A stretch of DNA of 17,897 bases from JAWXCM01 sp034408745 (GTDB lineage Bacteria > Acidobacteriota > Terriglobia > Bryobacterales > Bryobacteraceae): NCBI GenBank assembly GCA_034408745.1, contig JAWXCM010000052.1, positions 1 through 17,897 of the forward strand, read 5' to 3'. The position numbers were made by a program, and so were the translations under genes. Each line of letters starts with the position of its first letter. The first letter of the stretch is position 1. This document shows, piece by piece, positions 10,330 to 17,897 of this stretch. A model generated the notes under the pieces. The model did not search any database, was not told the DNA's origin, and saw nothing but the letters and a program-made list of their open reading frames with translations.

Positions 10330-12159
10330 TTACGGCAGTTCGCGTATGGAGATGTTGCGGAAGCGATGTTTTCCGCCTGGCACCCAGCGGTTGCCACCGT
10401 GTACCTGCACGGCGACCATTCCGCTGGCAGCACCCTCGGGAAGGTGGTTCGCGCTATCCGTCCAGTCGGTTACTTTGACTCCGTTCAGCCAAACCTGGAT
10501 GTGTGGCACGTCGCCTTCGATGCGGGCTCGAAGATGGTTCCAGTCGCCGCGTTTGAAGACCGGCTCCCAGTCCGCGGCTGCGCCTTTCACGTCCTTCAGG
10601 CGCTCACCATAAATGCCGGCCATCCCGCCGCCATCAAGGTAGTCGAGCAGCACCTGATACGCTTCGCCCTTTTCGCTGGCGCGCAGGAAGAGGCCGCTGT
10701 CGTTGCCGTGATCGGGACGGATCTCGAGCTGCACTTCGAAGTTCTTGTACTTGCGGTCCGTTAACAGGATGCCGCCGTGGCCGGGCTTGTCCTGCGTTCC
10801 GGTGATCGCGCCGTCTTCCACTTTCCAGCCCTGGGTCTTGCCGTGATGGTTGACATCACTGATGTGCCAGCCGGCGAGGTCCTTGCCATTGAACGCGGCT
10901 TTGAACGCACTGCCTCCCGGAATGAGCTCGAACTTGTGCGGTTTCGGCTGTGCGAGTGCGCGCTGTTTTGCGGTCAACTCCGCTTCCACGGCATCGAGGG
11001 CGTCGAGTGCGGCTTTCATGCCAGCGGCGTTCTCGCTTTCGAGCGGCACCTGAACCTGACGCCAGCGCGTGTTGTGTAGTGCAGCGCGTTTCAGTGTCAT
11101 CAGATGCAGCTGCCAGGCCTGCGCCCACATCGGCGTTTTGTAGCGCGCGAGGTTGACGCCCTTTTCAAAGTCGGCTCCACTGAACGCACCGACCTCACTG
11201 CCGTCGATGCGCAGCGTGAAAGTCGCGTCGTGAATGCCCTTGATCCGCAGGATCTGGCGGTTCAGCGTCTCCATGAAATCGGAGGAGTTCACCGCAAGCG
11301 CCATCACCGGATCCGTCAGGTCGATTGCCATGGGCAACGCTTTATCGGTCTGCGTCCATGTCGCACCGTTAGCGACTTTGATGTCACTGACGGTTGTGTT
11401 GAATGTCGAGTCGGTGGTGCGAGTTTCCGCGTTGAACACAACTTCACTCACAACGGCAGGCGCGTTCCAGGCTTTGAGCAGCGAGGCGGCCATAATCAGG
11501 TGACCGGCTGGACCAGGATGCACGCGGTCCGGAAGAATCTTCTTCGCGTTCTCCGGATCGGTCGCGTTTGCTTTCTGCAGCATTGCGACGACCTGCGTGT
11601 TGAGGTCGGCAACTGTGAGTTTCCGCGGGCCTGCCTGTTCCTGAATGAACTTGCCGTAGCGTAGCAGCACGTCGTTGTATCCGCCGGAGAACATGGGCGC
11701 ACGGGTGACATCGTCGTACGGGGACGGGATGATGCCTGTGATGCGCACGCCAGGCAGTTCCTTCGTCAGAGTCTGAACGATGTTGTTGAATCCGGATGAG
11801 TAGATGTTGAAGATCTGTTCGTCGAAGGCGCGATACCGGCCGTCGTTCATTCCGAGCATGATGGTGACTACGTTGGGCTTGTAAGCCACCACATCGCGGG
11901 AGAGCCGGACGCGAATCCCGCCGCCTCCGCCGCCTGTGACGCGGTCACCGCCCCAGCCGGAATGTGTGAATGCGATCTGCCGGTCGGGGAAGCGGGTCAA
12001 CGCGTACGTTTCGACAAACGTGGTGTAAAGCCGCTGGTCCGTGATGCTGTCGCCGAAGAAGACGACGCGGTCTTTGTCTTGCAGATGGAAAGCATCTTGC
12101 GCTGACAGCGACAGCAGGGCGGCTGCCGCGAGCAGGAGGTTGCGAGCGTGGGTTCTCAA
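10330..12159 (-). CDS. Exported SGNH/GDSL hydrolase fused to a DUF1080 (3-keto-disaccharide hydrolase) domain
   Basis: A 609-residue protein with a signal peptide (about 1-20). The N-terminal half is an SGNH esterase/lipase fold: FFGDSIT with nucleophile S38, Gly in GWGGD (68-72), LGMNDG with N105, and DRVHP with D211 and H214. All four SGNH blocks are therefore present, suggesting ester cleavage, possibly deacetylation of sugars. After a middle region rich in short helices (about 235-405), residues 415-607 form a DUF1080/3-keto-disaccharide hydrolase domain (FNGKDLAGWH, NDSGLFLR, DWNHLRARIEG). That lectin-like fold usually acts on or binds carbohydrate. The start is TTG at 12159, chosen because GGAG at 12167-12170 lies 7 bases before it and the signal peptide begins there. 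The stop lies 44 bp before the next gene. A role in carbohydrate breakdown is an inference. Confidence 0.88.
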   Translation of the reverse strand: MRTHARNLLLAAAALLSLSAQDAFHLQDKDRVVFFGDSITDQRLYTTFVETYALTRFPDRQIAFTHSGWGGDRVTGGGGGGIRVRLSRDVVAYKPNVVTIMLGMNDGRYRAFDEQIFNIYSSGFNNIVQTLTKELPGVRITGIIPSPYDDVTRAPMFSGGYNDVLLRYGKFIQEQAGPRKLTVADLNTQVVAMLQKANATDPENAKKILPDRVHPGPAGHLIMAASLLKAWNAPAVVSEVVFNAETRTTDSTFNTTVSDIKVANGATWTQTDKALPMAIDLTDPVMALAVNSSDFMETLNRQILRIKGIHDATFTLRIDGSEVGAFSGADFEKGVNLARYKTPMWAQAWQLHLMTLKRAALHNTRWRQVQVPLESENAAGMKAALDALDAVEAELTAKQRALAQPKPHKFELIPGGSAFKAAFNGKDLAGWHISDVNHHGKTQGWKVEDGAITGTQDKPGHGGILLTDRKYKNFEVQLEIRPDHGNDSGLFLRASEKGEAYQVLLDYLDGGGMAGIYGERLKDVKGAAADWEPVFKRGDWNHLRARIEGDVPHIQVWLNGVKVTDWTDSANHLPEGAASGMVAVQVHGGNRWVPGGKHRFRNISIRELP

Positions 12160-12200
12160 GATGTGACTCCGGAGAACCCATGCTATCGCAGCGCGCTGCT

Positions 12201-13136
12201 TTAAAGTCGCTGAACCCGGATGGTGCCGTTGGAAGTGGACAGATCGATGACCGGACCACCCGTGCCGATGGTGCCATCAATCGCGTTCTTTGATATGGTT
12301 CCGCGCACGTTCACATCGAAATCCGTCTGGATGCTGGAATTCGAAGTCCTCGCTTTGAGCTGTGCGTTGAGCGACGGCGGCACCTTCAGCGTGATGGACG
12401 AATTCGAGGTGGAGGCGCGAATGTCATTGCCCTTCAACGATTCCAGAGAGATGGTGATGCTGCCGTTGGAGCTTTCCAGTTTCACGGGACGGCCGGGTTC
12501 CGGATCGGTCAACGTTGCGGTGATGCTGGAATTCGAGGTGACGGCTTCAAAGTAGCCGCGCACCTGTTCGGCGCGAATGGCACCGTTGGAAGTGCGAACG
12601 ACCGCGGCTCCGTTGTGCGCCACCAGTTCCACTGCACCGTTGGAAGTCTCCACTTCCAGGTTGCCGCGAGTGCGGGTCACCTTCACGCTGCCGTTTGAAG
12701 TTTTCAGACGTGCGGCAGTTTCGATGTCCTCAATCTGGATTCGTCCGTTGGAACTAACGATGCGCTCGATATTTATCTTCCGGGGAACGTGCAACACGTA
12801 CTTCGCACCCATACCCCCGCGGTGCCCGGAAGGCGTCACGGTACGGATACGGACCGCATCGTCGGTGTGGACGATTTCGATCTTAATGTTGTTCATCGCC
12901 GCTTCGGTGGACGCGTACTTGGTGCCGAGAATCTCCACCTTGTCCTGATCCCAGCCGGTGATTTCCACAGAGCCGTTCATGCTCTCGACGCTGAGCTTGC
13001 CGCCAGGCTTCAGCGTGTAGTTGTAGGCGAAGTCCTGCTTGAACCGGTTGCTGTCGCCCCATTCGCCCCAGTCCGCGCAACTCGACAGAACCAAAGCCGC
13101 GCAAACGAGGCCGGCGAATTTCACTGCGTTGATCAT
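12201..13136 (-). CDS. DUF4097-type beta-repeat lipoprotein
   Basis: A 311-residue protein with a lipoprotein signal: hydrophobic residues 7-17 and the lipobox LSSC with C20 as the likely lipidated cysteine. Ala follows at +2, so outer-membrane sorting is plausible in a Gram-negative cell. From residue 45 onward the chain alternates beta-strand patterns with short (T/S)SN(G/S) turns, as in the DUF4097 family (YvlB-like, beta-helix-like proteins of uncertain role). Turns at N130, N148, N166, N184 and N202 are spaced exactly 18 residues apart. AGGAGG on the minus strand (13141-13146) lies 4 bases before the ATG, a strong but close ribosome site. The gene appears to be first in the four-gene minus-strand cluster; the SGNH gene starts 41 bp after its stop. 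Function is unknown; a structural or adhesive surface role is a guess. Confidence 0.88.
   Translation of the reverse strand: MINAVKFAGLVCAALVLSSCADWGEWGDSNRFKQDFAYNYTLKPGGKLSVESMNGSVEITGWDQDKVEILGTKYASTEAAMNNIKIEIVHTDDAVRIRTVTPSGHRGGMGAKYVLHVPRKINIERIVSSNGRIQIEDIETAARLKTSNGSVKVTRTRGNLEVETSNGAVELVAHNGAAVVRTSNGAIRAEQVRGYFEAVTSNSSITATLTDPEPGRPVKLESSNGSITISLESLKGNDIRASTSNSSITLKVPPSLNAQLKARTSNSSIQTDFDVNVRGTISKNAIDGTIGTGGPVIDLSTSNGTIRVQRL
12225..12755 (-). repeat. Repeated (T/S)SN(G/S) beta-turn units in the DUF4097 gene
   Basis: Nine copies of a (T/S)SN(G/S) turn followed by a hydrophobic-alternating strand occur at residues 128-304. The first five Asn are spaced exactly 18 residues apart; later spacings are 22, 21 and 21, then 37 with a diverged copy between. 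At DNA level two versions recur: one resembling CGTTGGAAGT (coding SNG) and one resembling GGAATTCGAGGT (coding SNS), read on the plus strand. The regularity suggests rungs of a beta-solenoid and growth by tandem duplication. Confidence 0.75.
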
Positions 13137-13171
13137 GGCACCTCCTGGTCGTTACACCCTGATACGAGAGA

Positions 13172-13199
13172 ATCATACGAAGAGTTCCACGAATGAAAA
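13172..13199 (-). promoter_or_regulatory. Candidate sigma70-type promoter for the minus-strand four-gene cluster
   Basis: On the minus strand, TTTTCA (13199-13194, four of six matches to TTGACA) and TATGAT (13177-13172, five of six to TATAAT) are 16 bases apart. Transcription would start near 13165, giving a leader of roughly 29 bases that contains the AGGAGG ribosome site. The -35 part overlaps the pyc start codon, so the two divergent genes could interfere. A 56-bp spacer leaves few other options, but the match is moderate. Confidence 0.3.
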
Positions 13200-16100
13200 A
13201 ACTGCTGGCCCTGAACCGCGGGGAAATCGCAATCCGGATCCTGCGCGCTGCGTCCGAACTCGGACTGAGAACCGTCGCCGTGTATTCGCAGGAAGACCGG
13301 CTGAGCCTGCACCGCTTCAAGGCGGACGAGGCATACCTGATCGGCGCCGGCAAAGGTCCTGTACAGGCGTACCTGGATGTGGACGGCATTGTCGCGATTG
13401 CGGCGGAAAAAGGTGTCGACGCGATTCACCCCGGGTACGGATTTCTGTCGGAGAACGCTGCACTGCCGCGGGCGTGCGAGGCGGCCGGCATCACGTTTGT
13501 TGGGCCGTCCGCGCATTTGCTGGAGTTGCTCGGCGACAAGACGGCTGCGCGCAATCTGGCGATTCGCGCGGGCATTCCGGTGATTCCTGGGACTGAGGAT
13601 CCGGTGACGGATCTTGCGACCGCTACGGAGATGGCGCATCGAATCGGTTTTCCGTTGATCGTCAAAGCGGCGTTCGGCGGCGGTGGACGCGGGATGCGCG
13701 TTGTGACATCTCCGGACGAGTTTGCGGGCCGTCTGGAGGAAGCACGCGCCGAGGCAGGCGCTGCGTTTGGTAACGACGCGGTGTTTCTGGAGCGGTTCAT
13801 CCGGCGCGCGAAACATATTGAAGTACAGGTGCTCGGCGACAAGCACGGTAACCTGATGCATCTTTATGAGCGCGACTGCTCCGTGCAGCGGCGGCATCAG
13901 AAGGTTGTGGAAGTGGCTCCGGCTGTAGAGCTGAATCCGCGAGTGCGCCGTGAGATTGCCGATGCCGCCGTGGCTCTGGCGCGGGCCGCTGAGTATCACA
14001 ACGCAGGTACGGTGGAGTTCCTGGTGGATGTGGACACGGGCGAGTGGTTCTTCATTGAAGTCAATCCGCGCGTACAGGTGGAACACACCGTTACGGAAGT
14101 GATCACGGGTGTCGACATTGTTCGCTCTCAGATTCTGATTGCGCAGGGTCATGAGTTGCACGGTGAGGTTGTCGGCCTGCCGCAGCAGGACGCGGTGCCT
14201 CTGCACGGCTTCGCACTGCAGTGCCGCGTGACCACCGAAGATCCGGCGAACAATTTCATGCCCGACTACGGCAAGATTCACACGTACCGTTCGCCGGCAG
14301 GATTCGGCATCCGGCTGGACGGTGCGTCGGCGTACGGCGGCGCGGTGATCACGCCGTATTACGATTCGCTGCTGGTGAAAGTGACGGCATGGGGCAGCAC
14401 CTTCAAGGTCGCCTGTCAGCGCATGGATCGGGCGTTGCGCGAGTTCCGCATTCGCGGTGTGGTGACGAACATTCCGTTCCTTGAGAACGTGGTGAATCAC
14501 GCGAGCTTTCAGTCCGGAGACGCCACCACCCGATTTCTGGACGATACGCCGGAGTTGTTTCAGTTCGCACCGCGTCAGGATCGCGCGACAAAACTGCTGG
14601 CATACATCGGCGATGTGATTGTGAACGGCAACAAGGAAGTCGCGGGCAAGCCGAGGCCGTTGTCGTATCGACATCCCGTGTTGCCGGCGCACGACACGAG
14701 CGAGCCGCCGGCGGGAACGCGACAGTTGTTGTTGTCACTCGGACCAGAAGGGTTTGCGCAGTGGACTCGCGAGCAGTCCCGTCTGCTGATGACGGATACG
14801 ACGTTCCGCGATGCGCACCAGAGTTTGTTTGCGACGCGCATGCGCAGTTACGACATGCTGGCGATTGCGAACTTTGTGGCGCACCGCATGTCGGGACTGT
14901 ACAGTCTGGAGATGTGGGGCGGCGCTACGTTCGATGTCGCGCTGCGATTCCTGTATGAGGATCCGTGGCAGAGGCTGGCTCGATTACGGGAAGCGATTCC
15001 GAACATCTGTTTCCAGATGCTGCTGCGTGCGTCGAACGCGGTGGGATACACGGCGTACCCGGACAACGTTGTGGATGCGTTCATTTGTGATTCGGCGAAA
15101 CAGGGCATCGACATCTTCCGCGTGTTCGATTCGCTGAACTGGCTGCCGAACATGCAGGCGCCGATGGAATCGGTTCGCAAGACACATGCGATTTGCGAAG
15201 CGGCGATCTGCTACACCGGCGACATTCTGGATCCGAAGCGCGACAAGTACTCGCTGCGATATTACGTCCACATGGCTAAGGAACTGGAGCGCATGGGCGC
15301 ACATGTGCTCGCCATTAAAGACATGGCCGGGTTGTGCCGGCCGTATGCGGCTGAGCGTCTGGTGAAAGCGCTGCGCGACGAGATCGGCATTCCGATTCAC
15401 TTCCACACACACGACACCAGCGGGATCAACGCGGCGTCGCTGCTGAAGGCTTCCGATGCTGGCGTCGATGTGGTGGACGGTGCGATTGCTTCGATGAGCG
15501 GTACGACGAGTCAGCCGAATCTGAACTCGATGGTGGCGGCGCTGAAGCATACGGAGCGCGACACGGGGCTCGACATGGAGACGCTGAACGCACTGGAGAC
15601 GTACTGGTCCGATGTGCGGACTTACTACGCGGCATTCGACACGGGACCGAGGTCGGGGACTGGTGAAGTGTATCTGCATGAGATGCCAGGCGGGCAGTAC
15701 ACGAATTTGCGCGAGCAGGCCGAATCGATGGGGCTCGGGCCGAAGTGGCATGACATCGCGCGGATGTACGCGGCGGTGAACATGGCGTTCGGCGACATCG
15801 TGAAAGTGACGCCGTCGAGCAAGGTAGTCGGCGACATGGCGCTGTTCCTTGTGAGCCATGAGATGACGATTCCGCAATTCCTCGCGCTGAAGCCGGATCA
15901 TCATCTGACGATTCCAAACTCGGTGGTCGACATGTTTATGGGTTCGCTTGGTGAGCCTCCTGGTGGATGGCCGCCGCATGTGCAGGCACTCGTGCTGAAG
16001 GGTGCGCAGCCGATTACGGGTCGGCCTGGTGCGAGTCTTCCGCCGACGGATCTGGAAGAGGCGAAGGCGACGGTGGAGGCTCGTACTGGTCGCCCGGTGA

Positions 16101-16630
16101 GCCGCACCGACCTGATGAGTTACCTCATGTATCCGGAAGTATTTCTCGGGTTCGATGCGGCCCGGCAGAACTGGAGTGACGTGAGCGTGCTGCCGACTCC
16201 GGCGTTTTATTACGGCATGGAACGTGGGGATGAGATCAGCATTGAGATCGAAGAAGGCAAGGCCCTCATCGTAAAGTTTCTGACCGTGGGTGAGCCTCAT
16301 CCCGATGGCACGCGCACGGTGTTCTATGAGCTGAATGGCCAGCCTCGCGAAGTCACCGTTACCGATCGCTCACTGCAGGTGGATACAACGCAACGGCGGA
16401 AGGCGGATCCGTCGAAGCCGGGACACGTTGCCGCTCCGATCCCCGGCGCTGTTTCTTCGGTCGCTGTGTCAGCGGGCGAAGAAGTGGAGAAGGGCGCTCG
16501 ACTGCTGGTGATGGAAGCGATGAAGATGCAGACCACGGTTTACGCGCCGGTTGCGGGCAAGATCCAGGAACTGCTGGTGCATGCGGGCCAGACTGTCGAA
16601 TCGAAAGATCTGCTGCTGGTGATCGAGTAA
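13193..16630 (+). CDS. pyc: Pyruvate carboxylase
   Basis: A 1145-residue single-chain pyruvate carboxylase, the usual length for the alpha4 type. It makes oxaloacetate from pyruvate, bicarbonate and ATP, feeding the TCA cycle and gluconeogenesis. The biotin carboxylase domain (1-450) has NRGEIA, the glycine-rich ATP loop GGGGRGM (162-168) and NPRVQVEHT with R293 and E297. The carboxyltransferase domain (about 530-800) has TDTTFRDAHQSL with metal ligand D540, K709 in AIKDMAG as the likely carboxylated lysine, and HTH (H738, H740). The PYC/OADA region follows, then a biotinyl domain (about 1078-1145) with VMEAMKMQ, biotin on K1111. The ATG at 13193 starts directly with the conserved KKLLALNRGEIA; only a weak GAAGAG precedes it. 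It is divergent from the DUF4097 gene and heads the plus-strand run of lipid-kinase and phosphoesterase genes. Confidence 0.97.
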   Translation: MKKLLALNRGEIAIRILRAASELGLRTVAVYSQEDRLSLHRFKADEAYLIGAGKGPVQAYLDVDGIVAIAAEKGVDAIHPGYGFLSENAALPRACEAAGITFVGPSAHLLELLGDKTAARNLAIRAGIPVIPGTEDPVTDLATATEMAHRIGFPLIVKAAFGGGGRGMRVVTSPDEFAGRLEEARAEAGAAFGNDAVFLERFIRRAKHIEVQVLGDKHGNLMHLYERDCSVQRRHQKVVEVAPAVELNPRVRREIADAAVALARAAEYHNAGTVEFLVDVDTGEWFFIEVNPRVQVEHTVTEVITGVDIVRSQILIAQGHELHGEVVGLPQQDAVPLHGFALQCRVTTEDPANNFMPDYGKIHTYRSPAGFGIRLDGASAYGGAVITPYYDSLLVKVTAWGSTFKVACQRMDRALREFRIRGVVTNIPFLENVVNHASFQSGDATTRFLDDTPELFQFAPRQDRATKLLAYIGDVIVNGNKEVAGKPRPLSYRHPVLPAHDTSEPPAGTRQLLLSLGPEGFAQWTREQSRLLMTDTTFRDAHQSLFATRMRSYDMLAIANFVAHRMSGLYSLEMWGGATFDVALRFLYEDPWQRLARLREAIPNICFQMLLRASNAVGYTAYPDNVVDAFICDSAKQGIDIFRVFDSLNWLPNMQAPMESVRKTHAICEAAICYTGDILDPKRDKYSLRYYVHMAKELERMGAHVLAIKDMAGLCRPYAAERLVKALRDEIGIPIHFHTHDTSGINAASLLKASDAGVDVVDGAIASMSGTTSQPNLNSMVAALKHTERDTGLDMETLNALETYWSDVRTYYAAFDTGPRSGTGEVYLHEMPGGQYTNLREQAESMGLGPKWHDIARMYAAVNMAFGDIVKVTPSSKVVGDMALFLVSHEMTIPQFLALKPDHHLTIPNSVVDMFMGSLGEPPGGWPPHVQALVLKGAQPITGRPGASLPPTDLEEAKATVEARTGRPVSRTDLMSYLMYPEVFLGFDAARQNWSDVSVLPTPAFYYGMERGDEISIEIEEGKALIVKFLTVGEPHPDGTRTVFYELNGQPREVTVTDRSLQVDTTQRRKADPSKPGHVAAPIPGAVSSVAVSAGEEVEKGARLLVMEAMKMQTTVYAPVAGKIQELLVHAGQTVESKDLLLVIE

Positions 16631-16639
16631 GAATTGCAA

Positions 16640-16702
16640 ATGCTGACGGCTAAGTTATTGATTCAGGCGCTGGCCCATCGCTTGCTGGCAAAGGAGGCAT
16701 GA
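16640..16702 (+). CDS. Possible 20-residue small ORF coupled to the lipid kinase gene
   Basis: An ATG at 16640, 9 bases after the pyc stop, opens a frame of 20 codons (MLTAKLLIQALAHRLLAKEA) that ends in TGA at 16700-16702. Its stop overlaps the lipid kinase start as ATGA. The peptide is rich in Leu and Ala with spaced Lys, Arg and His and could form an amphipathic helix. The kinase's AAGGAGG lies only one base before its ATG, which is unusually close, so ribosomes finishing this small ORF could help start the kinase. No strong ribosome site precedes the small ORF. It could be a coupling leader, a real small protein, or chance. Confidence 0.25.
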   Translation: MLTAKLLIQALAHRLLAKEA

Positions 16703-17607
16703 CCAGTACGGCCACCCGGACACGTGCGGTAATTTTTGTGAATGCGTCGGCAGGCTGGGACGCCAAAGAAGACGCGCCCCAGAAGCTCGAACAGTGGTTT
16801 GCTGAATCTGGAATCGAAGCGCAGGTCGAGTATGTTGAGAAGGGCGTGAACCTCGCAGAGAAGGCGCGTGAGGCGGTAATCGCGGGGAACGATATTGTTG
16901 TTGCGGCCGGGGGAGATGGCACGCTCAGTGCCACTGCTTCGGGACTCGTAGGGACAGAAGCGACGTTCGGCGTGCTGCCGGTTGGCACGCTGAATCATTT
17001 TGCTCGCGACCTGAACCTGCCGCTCGAACTGGAACCGGCGGCCCGTGTGATCAGCGCGGGTCATGTGATGGAAGTCGACGTTGGTGAGGTGAACGGGAAG
17101 ACGTTCCTCAACAACGCCGTGCTGGGTTTGTATCCGATTTTCCGCGCGATTCGAGCGGATTTGCAGAAGCGCGGCTGGCCGTCGAAGCTGTCCTGGATCT
17201 GGGGTTGGGTGACGGCACTGCAAAAGCTGCCTTTCTATCGCATGAAGCTGACTGTGGACGGCCGCGAAGTGATTCGCAAAACGCCGTACATGATAATCGC
17301 GAACAACAAGCATGCAATGCAGGGCCGGCACATCGGCGCACGCAAGTCGCTGCAGGATGGGAAACTGTGGATCTATGTGCTGCGGCCGCAGAGCCGCATC
17401 GCTCTTGTCTGGATGGCGCTAAAAGTAGTGTTCGGTGTTTTTCGGCGTCAGGAATATTTCGATGCGTTCCCGGCAACCGAGGTTTACATTGATACACGCT
17501 CGCGTCGGCTGGGCGTGTCACTGGACGGGGAGATCCACGTGATGGACACTCCTCTGCGGTTCCGGTCTCTGCCGCTTTCGTTGCGCGTGTTTGTACCGGA
17601 GCCGTGA
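16699..17607 (+). CDS. Diacylglycerol/sphingosine-kinase-family lipid kinase
   Basis: A 302-residue member of the DAGK catalytic family (DgkB/YegS/LCB5-like), the usual length. The N-terminal nucleotide-binding part has VIFVNASAG (11-19), the GGDGT motif (71-75) and VLPVGTLNHFARDL (92-105). The C-terminal beta-rich part includes FLNNAVLGLYP and the conserved DGE (276-278). Such enzymes move the ATP gamma-phosphate onto diacylglycerol or another lipid alcohol at the inner membrane; the exact lipid cannot be read from sequence. No in-frame alternative start fits, because the upstream frame has a stop at 16651-16653. AAGGAGG at 16691-16697 is one base from the ATG, unusually near. The gene overlaps a 20-codon ORF at its start (ATGA) and the phosphoesterase gene at its end (GTGA), which suggests coupled translation. 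Confidence 0.92.
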   Translation: MTSTATRTRAVIFVNASAGWDAKEDAPQKLEQWFAESGIEAQVEYVEKGVNLAEKAREAVIAGNDIVVAAGGDGTLSATASGLVGTEATFGVLPVGTLNHFARDLNLPLELEPAARVISAGHVMEVDVGEVNGKTFLNNAVLGLYPIFRAIRADLQKRGWPSKLSWIWGWVTALQKLPFYRMKLTVDGREVIRKTPYMIIANNKHAMQGRHIGARKSLQDGKLWIYVLRPQSRIALVWMALKVVFGVFRRQEYFDAFPATEVYIDTRSRRLGVSLDGEIHVMDTPLRFRSLPLSLRVFVPEP

Positions 17608-17897
17608 GAACCATAGTCCATCTTTCCGATCTGCACTTCAACAAGATCGACGCGCGTCTGATCGAGCCCGCGGTGGAAGCTGTTCAGAGCATCAACCCCG
17701 ATGTTCTGGCGGTGTCGGGAGATCTTACGCAGCGCGCACATCGCGAGGAGTTTGTGGCGGCGATGGACTTCATTCGCCGCCTGCCGGGTAAGCTCATTGT
17801 GATTCCCGGGAATCACGACATGGCGTTCTACAACGTGTGGCGGCGTGCCACGCAACGCCTGGGGCTGTTTCGTGAGTTGGTAACGGACGATCCGGAG
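17604..17897 (+). CDS. Calcineurin-like metallophosphoesterase, N-terminal part (cut by window edge)
   Basis: The first 98 codons are visible and the frame is open to the window end. The start is GTG at 17604, overlapping the lipid kinase stop as GTGA, with GGAG at 17598-17601. The translation begins MRTIVHLSDLHF and carries the metallophosphoesterase metal motifs: D and H in SDLHF (8-12), GDLTQRA (39-45) and GNHD (about 69-72). This resembles Icc/CpdA-type phosphodiesterases and LpxH-like enzymes that use a two-metal site. The substrate cannot be decided from this part. Its tight coupling to a lipid kinase hints at lipid phosphate turnover, but that is an inference from position only. Confidence 0.9.
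   Translation, partial: MRTIVHLSDLHFNKIDARLIEPAVEAVQSINPDVLAVSGDLTQRAHREEFVAAMDFIRRLPGKLIVIPGNHDMAFYNVWRRATQRLGLFRELVTDDPE

Noticed and set aside
13133..14692. Long open frame of 519 codons on the minus strand opposite pyc
   Set aside because: The plus strand encodes a complete pyruvate carboxylase with all motifs here; the antisense translation is rich in Arg and His and shows no recognisable domain, as expected for a shadow frame in GC-rich DNA.
14984..16300. Second long minus-strand open frame of 438 codons opposite pyc
   Set aside because: Same reason: Arg/His-rich shadow of the carboxyltransferase region with no start signal or motif of its own.

Overview
The window looks like chromosomal DNA from a GC-rich, Gram-negative-type soil bacterium. 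The gene set fits Acidobacteriota, perhaps the Bryobacter/Solibacter side: exported imidazolonepropionase-like amidohydrolases, an SGNH hydrolase fused to a DUF1080 (3-keto-disaccharide hydrolase) domain, a DUF4097 lipoprotein, a LolD-type ATPase coupled to ClpC, and a single-chain pyruvate carboxylase. This placement is an inference from gene content and was not tested by any search. Coding density is very high, and the longest gene-free stretch is 234 bp (733-966).

Left part (1-4324): the window opens with what looks like the last 21 codons of an ISAzo13-type transposase. It overlaps, tail to tail, a minus-strand gene for an exported two-cupin protein. After the 234-bp divergent spacer come lolD and clpC on the plus strand, overlapping by 8 bp, then a strong Rho-independent hairpin. 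A TATAAT box lies 3 bp beyond that hairpin and probably serves the next gene.

Middle (4325-13136): a hybrid histidine kinase (two PAS-type regions, HisKA, ATPase, receiver) runs on the plus strand. Its 3' end overlaps by 29 bp the last gene of a four-gene minus-strand cluster. In transcription order that cluster encodes a DUF4097 beta-repeat lipoprotein, an SGNH-DUF1080 fusion, a double-module amidohydrolase and a single-module amidohydrolase-like protein. All four have a signal peptide or lipobox, so the cluster looks like a set of envelope or periplasmic proteins. Of its three amidohydrolase modules, only the C-terminal half of the double-module protein keeps the recognisable metal ligands.

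Right part (13137-17897): a 56-bp divergent spacer separates this cluster from a plus-strand run: pyruvate carboxylase, a possible 20-codon small ORF, a diacylglycerol/sphingosine-kinase-family lipid kinase, and the start of a calcineurin-like metallophosphoesterase. The last three overlap one another by 4 bp (ATGA, GTGA), which suggests translational coupling.

No RNA genes, CRISPR arrays, complete mobile elements or obvious defence systems were seen. The most unusual signals are the two amidohydrolase modules without metal ligands beside an intact one, the exact 18-residue repeat of the DUF4097 protein, and the transposase tail that overlaps the end of the cupin gene.
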